A program made the position numbers and the translations under genes. From an uncultured Collinsella sp. (GTDB lineage: Bacteria; Actinomycetota; Coriobacteriia; Coriobacteriales; Coriobacteriaceae), in assembly GCA_900544845.1 (NCBI GenBank), contig UQWV01000076.1, positions 1 through 7,590 of the forward strand: DNA of 7,590 nt. Reading direction: 5' to 3'. How positions within the stretch are numbered: the stretch's first letter is position 1; every line of letters starts with the position of its first letter. Positions 1-6,271 of the stretch are shown here, piece after piece. The notes beneath the pieces are model-generated. The model was not told the origin of the DNA and did no database searches. It was given only the letters and a program-made list of their open reading frames with translations.

Positions 1-265
1 GCGACGCGGAAATCGCGCGCCGTTGCCGCGCCCCGCAGTGCCCGCTTCCCCCGAGAACAATTATCAGTGCAGGTAGAAAGCTTGCCGATTTTCGAAAAAG
101 CCGGCTATGGTTGACCTCTGTGACCAAAACGTAGTAGATAGGCCCTTTTCGTGGCACGGCACCAGATCAGTCTATTTAGGATGGGGCTTACTTGACTACT
201 TTCGCCACCCTGATGCCCCTCCAGTCAAAAAGTAGTCAAAATAGCCCCGTCCCAAATTAGCTACC
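1..265. other. Intergenic region with no convincing gene
   Basis: I find no gene I can support here. Two rightward frames are open from the window edge: one ends with TGA at 112-114 (last residues FEKAGYG) and one with TAG at 132-134. Either could be the tail of a gene starting outside the window, but neither ending matches a family I know. The second half holds the inverted repeat described separately, and the SRP RNA promoter begins at 266. Base composition is lower in GC than the neighbouring genes, as expected for intergenic DNA. Confidence 0.5.
174..257. repeat. Long imperfect inverted repeat (29-base arms)
   Basis: The left arm (174-202) and right arm (229-257) are reverse complements at 24 of 29 positions, and one of the mismatches is a G-T wobble. 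The outer part pairs ATTTAGGATGGGGC with GCCCCGTCCCAAAT and the inner part pairs TTGACTACTTT with AAAGTAGTCAA, with a three-base internal mismatch at 189-191. The 26-base loop contains AGTCAAAA next to the right arm. There is no T-run directly after either arm, so this is not a normal intrinsic terminator. It ends nine bases before the SRP RNA promoter. It could be a dispersed palindromic element or MITE-like remnant; I infer that only from structure. Confidence 0.6.
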
Positions 266-294
266 TTGCTCTGGTGGGCGGGAGCGGGTAAGAT
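266..294 (+). promoter_or_regulatory. Promoter of the SRP RNA gene
   Basis: A -35 hexamer TTGCTC (266-271) is followed after exactly 17 bases by a -10 hexamer TAAGAT (289-294). The next six bases lead to A301, which is the first base of the terminal stem of the SRP RNA, so the predicted start of transcription and the 5' end of the folded RNA agree. The match is to the housekeeping sigma-70 type consensus. Confidence 0.6.
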
Positions 295-300
295 ATACCG

Positions 301-420
301 AGCGCCTAGCGCGTTCGATGGGTTCGGATGACGACATGTTCCGAATCTGGTCAGGTCCGGAAGGAAGCAGCCATAAGGAGCCTCTGTCGGGCATCCGAAT
401 CCATCGAGCGCACGGGCGCT
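301..420 (+). ncRNA. ffs: Small signal recognition particle RNA (4.5S type)
   Basis: This RNA is the core of the bacterial signal recognition particle. It binds Ffh and helps deliver nascent membrane and secreted proteins to FtsY and the translocon. The diagnostic Ffh-binding hairpin is present at 350-372, with the conserved stretch GGTCAGGTCCGGAAGGAAGC, its GGAA tetraloop and the asymmetric AGCA bulge. The rest folds into one long rod: AGCGCC (301-306) pairs with GGCGCT (415-420), TCGATGGGTTCGGATG (315-330) pairs with 392-407 with one G-U wobble, and CGACA (332-336) pairs with TGTCG (385-389). No Alu domain is present, so it is the short form of about 120 nt. Six T residues (420-425) follow the last stem and can act as the terminator. 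In Bacillus subtilis the equivalent gene lies just before dnaX. No dnaX is seen here, because the sequence runs into the anomalous G/C tract. Confidence 0.95.
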
Positions 421-425
421 TTTTT

Positions 426-598
<173 letters not shown>

Positions 599-726
599 CA
601 CCCGTAAAGGCGCGTTTATCTAATTTAAATCTATCCCTTGCGGAATGCGGCTTGCTGGTGTTGTCTGGGCATTGATGGCTATGTGGTTCAAGAGGCGGCG
701 GTGCTGTTGCTTGAATTTTTGCAGTT
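599..726. other. Short spacer, no gene seen
   Basis: This stretch between the G/C foldback and the terminator has no start codon with a ribosome site leading to a plausible protein on either strand. A 61-residue frame starting at 638 on the plus strand runs through the terminator hairpin and into the antisense of the surface-protein gene, so I treat it as spurious. It lies downstream of the leftward surface-protein gene. Confidence 0.5.
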
Positions 727-762
727 AAAGAGGCCCGTTTCCCTGGGGAAACGGGCCTCTTT
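727..762 (-). terminator. Strong hairpin terminator of the surface-protein gene
   Basis: AAAGAGGCCCGTTTCC (727-742) pairs perfectly with GGAAACGGGCCTCTTT (747-762), a 16-bp stem around a four-base loop. The hairpin sits 45 bases beyond the TAG stop of the leftward gene. The A/T-rich ends give a short T-run on both strands (TCTTTT on plus, TCTTTAA on minus), so it could stop transcription from either side. It is the only strong intrinsic terminator in the window. Confidence 0.8.
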
Positions 763-806
763 TGTCTCTGGGTTTGTGGATTGGCGAAGATGGTATGCTC
801 TGGCGG

Positions 807-1875
807 CTATTTTGAGTTCTTGAGGCGGCGTACACCCGTGGCGGTTATTCCGAGTCCTGCGGCGGCGATTCCTGCGAGTGCGATTGCGCTCGGCGCTGCG
901 TCGCCCGTGTTCGCGAGCTTGCCGGCGGTCGTATCTGCTTGCTTGCCGCTGCTCGAGTTCGCCTGCTTGGTGGAGCTTGGCGGGGTATTTTTGCCGGTCG
1001 CGGACGAGCCGGTGGGCGGTGTCGCCTCGGCCGGTTGCGCCGAGTTGGAGGGAGGCGTCGTCTCGGTCGGTTGCGTTATCTCGGGCGAGGTGGCCTTGTC
1101 TGCCGCGGCCTTTGCCTCTTCGTATGCCTTGCAGGCGTCGTCATAGGCCGTTTGCGCTTTTTTCAAATTGTCGAGGAGCGCATCTCGCCAGGCTATGAAC
1201 TGGTCGATATGGGCTTTATATTTCTCTGCAGCACGTTCACAGTCATTAACTTGTCTTTCCTGCCTTTCGAGGCGGCCCTTGACCTCGCGGAGCTCCATTT
1301 CGCAAAAGTCAACTCGCGCTTTTGCCGTTACGATCTCTTGGCGCAACTGCTTTATTTGCTGTTTAACAGTTTCGACAAGCTCCTCGTCGCCGAGCGCTTC
1401 GAGTGCCTTAAGCACCTCAAGTTTCTTATCTAATTCTGACTGAAGGCCGCTTGTCCGGTTGATGGCCTCGTCGTATTTGGCTTGGGCTGCATCGACGTCC
1501 GCTTGCATGGTGGGAAGGGATTCCCTCAATTCGGCGGCTTGCGCCGTCATCTTGTCGCGGAGCTCTTGAAAACGGGCAATGTCATCATTGAATCTCGCAA
1601 TTTTCTCGGGACTTGCGGCGTCTTTTGCGGCCTCGAGGTTTTTGAGCGCTTCCTGCATGGCTGCATACGCTTTTTCTTTTGCGGCGGCCGCGTCTTCTGT
1701 CTGCGGGGCGCCCGAATTGCCGTTGGCGGCGCTCGTCTGCGAAACGGCCGCACCGGTGGGGGGCGCTAGTTTCTGCCGCGATCGCCGTTGCGGGGGCGAT
1801 TCCCGCGACAAGTGCCGCGGAAAGGGCGATGCCCACGGTTGCGCGTCTTGCACTTCTTGCGAGAATGTCGTTCAT
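807..1875 (-). CDS. LANTG-anchored coiled-coil surface protein, frameshifted
   Basis: The gene encodes an exported, wall-anchored protein of about 355 residues once a single extra base is ignored. The ATG at 1875 follows GAGGTG at a good distance and opens a clear signal peptide: MNDILARSARR, then a hydrophobic core, then ATAIAA (cleavage near residue 33). Seven codons on, a G6 tract (1758-1763) shifts the frame; removing one base gives ETSAPTGAAVSQ and joins the long frame that runs to TAG at 807-809. Without correction the first frame stops at 1585 after 96 residues. The mature part has a charged Glu/Lys/Ala-rich coiled coil (about 62-262), a Ser/Thr/Pro-rich wall-spanning segment (about 263-319), LANTG (320-324), a hydrophobic stretch and the tail RRLKNSK. 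LAxTG is the signal known for class E sortases of high-GC Gram-positives. The ligand is unknown. The shift may be an error, a pseudogene mutation or phase variation. Confidence 0.8.
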
Positions 1876-1906
1876 CTCGGCACCTCATTTCAAGGGTCGG
1901 CGACTA

Positions 1907-1937
1907 ACTTGGTAGCACTAATGTAAGTATACCAAGT
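1907..1937 (-). promoter_or_regulatory. Putative promoter with operator-like dyad for the surface protein
   Basis: ACTTGGTA (1907-1914) and TACCAAGT (1930-1937) form a perfect 8-bp inverted repeat with a 15-base spacer. On the minus strand the right arm overlaps TTGGTATACT, an extended -10 element (TATACT at 1931-1926) about 50 bases before the ATG at 1875. No good -35 hexamer stands 17 bases upstream, which an extended -10 can tolerate. A protein bound to the dyad would cover the transcription start, so repression is the simplest reading. The regulator is not encoded in this window. Confidence 0.4.
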
Positions 1938-2016
1938 GGTCGACCCGACGTTGGTCGGATGTGAGCGTGCCTCTCCGCTTCTTTGGAAACCGAATCCCAT
2001 TAGAAATGACGAGTTG

Positions 2017-2046
2017 TTTACGCTTCTTTTGGGTTCACCGTACTAT
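2017..2046 (+). promoter_or_regulatory. Possible promoter of the ABC exporter operon
   Basis: TTTACG (2017-2022) and TACTAT (2041-2046) are separated by 18 bases and lie about 45 bases before the chosen ATG at 2091. Both hexamers are only moderate matches to the sigma-70 consensus. This is the best candidate I see in the divergent intergenic region for rightward transcription. Confidence 0.3.
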
Positions 2047-2090
2047 CATGATTCGAATTGAGTGTGAATGATGATAGGGAGCGCTTATAC

Positions 2091-3944
2091 ATGATTGAGC
2101 TGCTCAGGCGTTTTGGTGGCAAGTTTCGCCGGTATATGGTGATCGGCCCAGCGTGCAAGTTGATCGAAGTGATCTTTGACCTGCTGACGCCGCTCGTGAT
2201 TGCCCAGATGATCGATAAGGGCATCGGCGCACACGATGTCAACGCCGTCGTCCGTTACGGCGCGGTGCTCGCCGCCATGGCTGTAATCGGCATCTCGTTT
2301 ACGCTCGTCTGCCAAAAGATGGCGGCGCTGACCTCGCAGGGCATGGGCACCGACATCCGCGGTGCGCTCTACGGGCACATTAATAAGCTGAGCTATGCCG
2401 AGCTCGACCGCTTTGGCACGCCGTCGCTTATCACCCGCATCACCAACGACGTCAACCAGGTGCAGCTCGCTGTGGCGCTGGGCGTGCGCATGCTCATCCG
2501 CTGGCCCTTCCTGGCGGTGGGCTCCATGGTCGCGGCCCTCGCCATCGACCTTAAGCTCGGCATTATCTTTTTAATCTGCACGCCCGCCATCGGCCTGGTG
2601 TTTTGGTTTGTCATGGCGCGCTGTATCCCGTACTACAAGCAGCTGCAGGCAAAGCTTGACCGCATCGCGCTTATCTGCCGCGAGGGCCTTTCGGGCGCCC
2701 GCGTGGTTCGCGCCTTCGTGCGCGAGGACCATGAGCGCGAGCGCTTTGCCCAGGCAGCCGACGACCAGGCCAATACTGCCATCGCGGTGGGTAAGCTCTC
2801 GTCGATTCTCAACCCCGTCACGTTTCTTGTGATGAACCTGGGCGTGTGCGCCATCCTGTGGGTGGGCGGCATCCAGGTCAACGTGGGCGAGCTCACGCAG
2901 GGCCAGGTCATGGCGTTTGTGAACTACATGACGCAGACCCTCACCTCCATTGTCTACGTTGCCAACCTGGTCGTGGTCTTTACCAAAGCGAGCGCCAGCG
3001 CGTCACGTATCAACGAGGTGCTCAATTGCGTGCCGAGCATTGCCGACGAGGGCAACGAGTCGGTCGCTCTGCCCGAGCCGGGCGTGACGGACAATGTCGC
3101 TTCGGTCCCCGCGCTGAGCTTTAACCACGCGAGCTTCTCCTTTGGCGCAGGCGCGGCAAATGCCGTCAACGACGTGACTCTGGAGCTGCCGCTGGGCAAA
3201 ACGCTCGGCATTATCGGCGGTACGGGCAGCGGCAAGTCCACGCTCGTCTCGCTCATTCCGCGCCTGTACGACGCGGGCACCGGCAACGTAAGCGTGATGG
3301 GTGCCGACGTGCGCACTTGGCAGCTCGATCAACTGCGCCATGTGGTCGCGACCGTTCCGCAGCGCGCGTCGCTGGTGAGTGGCACCATCCGTAGCAACCT
3401 GACCTGGCGCGACGAGTCGGCGACCGATGAAGAGCTGTGGGCGGCGCTCGATATGGCACAGGCCAGCGAGTTTGTGCTCAACAAGCCGCAGGGCTTGGAT
3501 GCCCCGGTCGAGGCGGGCGGCAAGAACTTCAGCGGTGGCCAGCGTCAGCGCTTGACCATCGCGCGCGCTCTGGTGGGCTCGCCGCAGATCCTGATCATGG
3601 ACGACTCCGCCTCGGCGCTCGACTTTAAGACCGACGCAGCACTTCGCCACGCCATTCGCGAACGCAGCGCGCGCGGTGCCGCCGAGGGCGGGCTCCCGCT
3701 GACCACGGTCATCGTGAGCCAGCGCGTCTCGACCGTGCGCGATGCCGACATGATCTGCGTGCTCGATCACGGCTCGGTCGCGGGCCTGGGCACGCACGAC
3801 GAGCTGTACGCAAGCTGCCAACTCTACCGCGAGATCTGCCAGTCGCAGCTTCGTCGCGAGGAGCTTGAGGGCCAGCAGGGGAGCGCGGCGCCTGCGTCCG
3901 CCCCGACCGTCCCCGCGTCCGCTTGCGCAAAGGAGGGCTGCTAG
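2091..3944 (+). CDS. ABC exporter half-transporter, degenerate-site subunit
   Basis: This 617-residue protein is a type IV (ABCB-like) exporter half: a membrane domain of about six helices (residues 10-300), then a nucleotide-binding domain. Seen motifs are Walker A GGTGSGKST (376-384), Q-loop VPQ, signature FSGGQ (480-484) and Walker B ILIMDD (D504, D505). Position 505, normally the catalytic Glu, is Asp, and the switch His is Gln (Q544, in SQRVSTV). Its own ATP site is therefore expected to be weak or inactive, while its intact signature should serve the partner's site, as in the heterodimers TM287/288, LmrCD and BmrCD. I chose ATG 2091 because AGGGAG (2076-2081) lies nine bases before it. 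An in-frame TTG at 2058 would add 11 residues but lacks such a site. The tail after about residue 590 is Ala/Pro-rich and ends in Cys. The stop abuts the partner's ATG. The substrate cannot be read from the sequence; a drug or lipid-like compound is an inference from family. Confidence 0.93.
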   Translation: MIELLRRFGGKFRRYMVIGPACKLIEVIFDLLTPLVIAQMIDKGIGAHDVNAVVRYGAVLAAMAVIGISFTLVCQKMAALTSQGMGTDIRGALYGHINKLSYAELDRFGTPSLITRITNDVNQVQLAVALGVRMLIRWPFLAVGSMVAALAIDLKLGIIFLICTPAIGLVFWFVMARCIPYYKQLQAKLDRIALICREGLSGARVVRAFVREDHERERFAQAADDQANTAIAVGKLSSILNPVTFLVMNLGVCAILWVGGIQVNVGELTQGQVMAFVNYMTQTLTSIVYVANLVVVFTKASASASRINEVLNCVPSIADEGNESVALPEPGVTDNVASVPALSFNHASFSFGAGAANAVNDVTLELPLGKTLGIIGGTGSGKSTLVSLIPRLYDAGTGNVSVMGADVRTWQLDQLRHVVATVPQRASLVSGTIRSNLTWRDESATDEELWAALDMAQASEFVLNKPQGLDAPVEAGGKNFSGGQRQRLTIARALVGSPQILIMDDSASALDFKTDAALRHAIRERSARGAAEGGLPLTTVIVSQRVSTVRDADMICVLDHGSVAGLGTHDELYASCQLYREICQSQLRREELEGQQGSAAPASAPTVPASACAKEGC

Positions 3945-5804
3945 ATGAATCCGTATACTTCCTCCGGCTCGGTCGCCACGATGACGGCCAATGTGTCCGG
4001 CAACGATAACCTCAACGATCTGGGCGACGGCCCGCGCCAGCCCGGCGACCCCGAGCGCTATCCCGTGGGTGCGGTGACCCGCCGCCTGCTGGGCTACGTG
4101 CGTCCGCACCGCATTTCGTTTGCGGCGTCGTTTGTGAGCGCCGCCATCTCGGTGATTCTGCAACTCTATACGCCCATCCTCATCGGCGAGGGTATCGACC
4201 TCATCGTTGCCGCCGGACGGGTAGACTTCGATGCGCTGTTGCCGCTTGTCACCAAGCTCGCGCTGGTCGTGGTGGGTGCTGCGGCCTTCCAGTGGCTGCA
4301 GGGCTATTGCGTCAACCGCCTGTCCTACGAGACGGTGCGCGACATGCGCGTGGAGGCGAGCGACAAGCTCAGCCGCATGCCGCTCAGCTTTATCGACAGC
4401 CACGCCCACGGCGATCTTATGAGCCGCGTGGTCAACGACGTCGACCAAGTGGGCGACGGTTTGCTGCAGGGCTTCACGCAGCTCTTTACCGGCGTCATCA
4501 CCATTGTGGGCACGCTTGCGTTTATGCTCTCCATCAACCTGACCATGACGCTCGTCGTGGTGCTCGTCACGCCGCTTTCCATCTTTGCGGCTGGCGCCAT
4601 CGCCAAGCTCTCCAACAAGAGCTTTACGGCTCAGCAGCGCATTCAGGGCCAGCTTGGCGGCCATATCGAGGAGTATGTGGGCGAGCAAAAGCTTGTCGAC
4701 GCCTTTGCCTATGGCCCCAACGCCCAGCAGCGCTTCGATGCCCTCAACGCCGAGCTCTACACCGCGGGTGAGCGCGCGCAGTTTATGGGTTCGCTCTCTA
4801 ACCCCGGCACGCGCTTTATCAACAACATCATCTATGCCGTGGTGGCCGTGATCGGCTGCGTTGGCGTGATTACGGGCGTGCCCGCGGCGCTCACGGTGGG
4901 CGGTGTGCAGATCTTCCTGTCTTACGCCAACCAGTACACCAAGCCGTTCAACGAGGTCACCAACGTCATCACGCAGATCCAGACGGCCTATGCCTCGGCG
5001 CGCCGCATGTTTGCGCTGCTCGATGCGCGCGAGCAAGAGCCCGATGTAGCGGACGCCGTTGAGCTCACCGCCCCGAAGGGCGAGGTCGCCATTGAGCATG
5101 TGGACTTTAGCTACGTGCCCGACCGCAAGCTGCTGCAGGATATCTGTATTGAGGCCAAACCCGGCATGCGCTTTGCCCTGGTCGGCCCCACGGGCTGCGG
5201 CAAGACGACGCTCATCAACTTGCTGCTGCGGTTTTACGATATCGATGCCGGACGCATCATGGTCGATGGCCGGTCTTCGCGTGATTACACGCGTGCAAGC
5301 CTGCGCCGCGCCTTTGGCATGGTGCTGCAGGACACTTGGCTGTTCGAGGGCACGGTGGCGGAAAACATCGCCTACGGCTGTCCTGACGCCACGCGCGAGC
5401 AGGTTATCGAAGCTGCCAAGCGTGCGCACGCGCACAAGTTTATCGTGCAGCTGCCAGGCGGCTACGATACGGTAATCGGCGAGGACGGCGGCACGTTTAG
5501 CCAGGGTCAAAAACAGCTGCTGTGCATCGCGCGCGTCATGCTTACCGACCCGGCTATCTTGCTGCTGGACGAGGCGACCTCGAGCATCGATACCCGCACC
5601 GAGCTGCAGGTGCAGGCGGCATTCGACGAGCTCATGGCCGGTCGCACAAGCTTTGTCGTGGCGCACCGCCTGAGCACCATCCGCAACGCCGACTGCATTC
5701 TGGTGATGCGCGACGGCCAGATTATCGAGCGCGGCACGCACGATGAGCTGCTGGCGGCAGGCGGCTTCTACGCCGAACTCTACCGCAGCCAATTCGCCCA
5801 GTAA
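3945..5804 (+). CDS. ABC exporter half-transporter, catalytic-site subunit
   Basis: This 619-residue protein is the partner of the preceding gene. It has a hydrophilic N-terminal extension of about 45 residues rich in Asn, Gly and Ser, a six-helix membrane domain (about 55-345) and a nucleotide-binding domain. Motifs are Walker A GPTGCGKTT (414-422), Q-loop VLQDTWLF, signature FSQGQ (518-522), Walker B LLLDE (D542, E543) and switch His H574 in AHRLSTI. The catalytic Glu and His are intact but the signature has Gln in place of the first Gly. This is the complementary pattern to the first subunit, so the working ATP site should combine this Walker A/B with the other protein's FSGGQ. ATG 3945 directly follows the upstream TAG and has AAGGAGG (3930-3936) eight bases before it. 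A second ATG at 3981 is possible but has no such site. Translation of the two subunits is probably coupled to give equal amounts. Confidence 0.93.
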   Translation: MNPYTSSGSVATMTANVSGNDNLNDLGDGPRQPGDPERYPVGAVTRRLLGYVRPHRISFAASFVSAAISVILQLYTPILIGEGIDLIVAAGRVDFDALLPLVTKLALVVVGAAAFQWLQGYCVNRLSYETVRDMRVEASDKLSRMPLSFIDSHAHGDLMSRVVNDVDQVGDGLLQGFTQLFTGVITIVGTLAFMLSINLTMTLVVVLVTPLSIFAAGAIAKLSNKSFTAQQRIQGQLGGHIEEYVGEQKLVDAFAYGPNAQQRFDALNAELYTAGERAQFMGSLSNPGTRFINNIIYAVVAVIGCVGVITGVPAALTVGGVQIFLSYANQYTKPFNEVTNVITQIQTAYASARRMFALLDAREQEPDVADAVELTAPKGEVAIEHVDFSYVPDRKLLQDICIEAKPGMRFALVGPTGCGKTTLINLLLRFYDIDAGRIMVDGRSSRDYTRASLRRAFGMVLQDTWLFEGTVAENIAYGCPDATREQVIEAAKRAHAHKFIVQLPGGYDTVIGEDGGTFSQGQKQLLCIARVMLTDPAILLLDEATSSIDTRTELQVQAAFDELMAGRTSFVVAHRLSTIRNADCILVMRDGQIIERGTHDELLAAGGFYAELYRSQFAQ

Positions 5805-5814
5805 GCAAGCCCGC

Positions 5815-5843
5815 GGGACAAATTAATCAGAAGTGTTTGTCCC
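5815..5843. repeat. GGGACAAA/TTTGTCCC hairpin after the exporter operon
   Basis: GGGACAAA (5815-5822) and TTTGTCCC (5836-5843) form a perfect 8-bp inverted repeat with a 13-base loop, starting 11 bases after the exporter stop codon. No T-run follows, so it is at best a Rho-type or mRNA-end-stabilising structure. It may also be a copy of a dispersed intergenic element, which a genome search would show. Confidence 0.5.
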
Positions 5844-5867
5844 AAGATTATGCATTCTATCTGCGGC

Positions 5868-5904
5868 GTGGTGACGATTGACGAAATAATGTGGTGACGA
5901 TTGA
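5868..5904 (+). repeat. 14-base direct repeat GTGGTGACGATTGA
   Basis: GTGGTGACGATTGA occurs at 5868-5881 and again, identically, at 5891-5904, a period of 23 bases. The nine bases between the copies (5882-5890) are A/T-rich. Only two copies are present and no third, so it is not a CRISPR array. It could be a small target duplication or paired binding sites. Confidence 0.5.
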
Positions 5905-6010
5905 TCTCGATTGGGGGCGCTGGGAAACTTAACTGTTTCAAAGCGTATACCTTTTGAGACGTCGTGGCCTTGAATATGAACAATAAGATGCGTATCAGCT
6001 CTCGATTTGT

Positions 6011-6050
6011 CGCGAATCTCCGCGAAAGCTTGCGAACCATCGCGAAATCC
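6011..6050 (+). repeat. Four CGCGAA units with a 10-base period
   Basis: Four consecutive 10-base blocks begin CGCGAA, CGCGAA, TGCGAA and CGCGAA (at 6011, 6021, 6031 and 6041). The last four bases of each block vary. The 10-base period is close to one helical turn and is not a multiple of three, so it is not caused by protein coding. The array runs into the inverted repeat at 6033-6073, whose right arm supplies an inverted TTCGCGA. Phased short motifs of this kind are typical of cooperative protein-binding sites. Confidence 0.55.
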
Positions 6051-6073
6051 TGTGGCCCATTCGCGATGGTTCG
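6033..6073. repeat. Perfect 14-bp inverted repeat
   Basis: CGAACCATCGCGAA (6033-6046) is the exact reverse complement of TTCGCGATGGTTCG (6060-6073), with a 13-base loop. The stem overlaps the last two units of the CGCGAA array. No T-run follows immediately, but a smaller hairpin with a T-run lies nine bases on. It may be a recombination or binding site, or an RNA structure. Confidence 0.6.
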
Positions 6074-6081
6074 ATGATGGG

Positions 6082-6100
6082 ACCGGCTATACCGGTTTTT
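6082..6100 (+). terminator. Weak terminator-like hairpin
   Basis: ACCGG (6082-6086) pairs with CCGGT (6092-6096) around a five-base loop, and the T-run continues to 6100 (five T in all). The stem is short for an intrinsic terminator. Because the exporter operon has no better terminator, this hairpin, alone or with the larger one just before it, is the best candidate for ending that transcript. Confidence 0.3.
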
Positions 6101-6104
6101 CGAT

Positions 6105-6200
6105 ATGGCTATGGCAGTTTTTATATATCGAGTGAGCACGAAGGGCCAGAAACTCGACTCGCGGAGGGGGCGGCGGCAACCCGCTGGTGAAGGGAGTTAA
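6105..6200 (+). pseudogene. Possible serine-recombinase N-terminal remnant
   Basis: A 31-codon frame from ATG 6105 to TAA 6198-6200 reads AVFIYRVSTKGQKLDS near its start. Serine recombinases of the resolvase/invertase family begin with a short beta strand and then the RVST motif that carries the catalytic Ser, usually followed by Gln and LD-Q. The match covers that motif well. After LDS the frame turns into Arg/Gly-rich sequence and stops, so almost the whole catalytic domain is missing. There is no good ribosome site, and the frame upstream is closed at 6075-6077. I read it as a decayed fragment or a chance match over about 15 residues. Confidence 0.3.
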
Positions 6201-6232
6201 GTTGGCGGGTTCGATCTCCCGGTTCTAAAAAT

Positions 6233-6271
6233 ACTCAGTATACTGAGTGATTTTACTCAGTATACTGAGTA
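6233..6271 (+). promoter_or_regulatory. Twin 16-bp palindromes, putative operator of the ATPase gene
   Basis: The perfect palindrome ACTCAGTATACTGAGT occurs at 6233-6248 and 6255-6270, with centres exactly 22 bases apart, or about two helical turns. The second copy extends to 18 bp with the flanking T and A. Each contains TATACT, a good -10 hexamer. The second copy ends 27 bases before the ATPase ATG and 11 bases before its ribosome site. Dimers bound to the two sites would sit on the same face of the helix and cover the likely promoter, so cooperative repression is the simplest model. No obvious -35 element is visible, and no DNA-binding regulator gene lies in the window. Confidence 0.65.

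Noticed and set aside
1585..1875. A separate 96-residue gene from the signal-peptide frame
   Set aside because: After the signal peptide the frame becomes Arg-rich and featureless, while the adjacent frame carries the missing mature part. It is the 5' end of the frameshifted surface-protein gene.
2058..2090. An upstream TTG start adding 11 residues to the first exporter subunit
   Set aside because: The ATG at 2091 has AGGGAG nine bases before it and gives the usual start of the family. The TTG has no comparable site.
3003..5792. A 929-residue open frame on the minus strand across both exporter genes
   Set aside because: It is antisense to two well-supported ABC transporter genes with all motifs. 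Strong third-position GC in a high-GC genome removes stop codons from this opposite frame. It has no recognisable domain.
5868..5904. Direct repeats as a CRISPR array
   Set aside because: There are only two copies of 14 bases with a nine-base gap, which is far too few and too short.
5977..6078. A 33-residue plus-strand frame beginning MNNKMRIS
   Set aside because: It has no ribosome site and its coding stretch is made of the 10-base-phased repeats and hairpin arm, so the frame is likely incidental.
5780..6139. A 119-residue minus-strand frame overlapping the end of the exporter operon
   Set aside because: It overlaps the end of a real gene, crosses the phased repeats and hairpins, and shows no domain or convincing ribosome site.
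6201..6226. A GGTTCGATC stretch resembling a tRNA T-loop
   Set aside because: The flanking bases do not form a proper five-pair T-stem, and no acceptor, D or anticodon arms can be placed at the right distances upstream.
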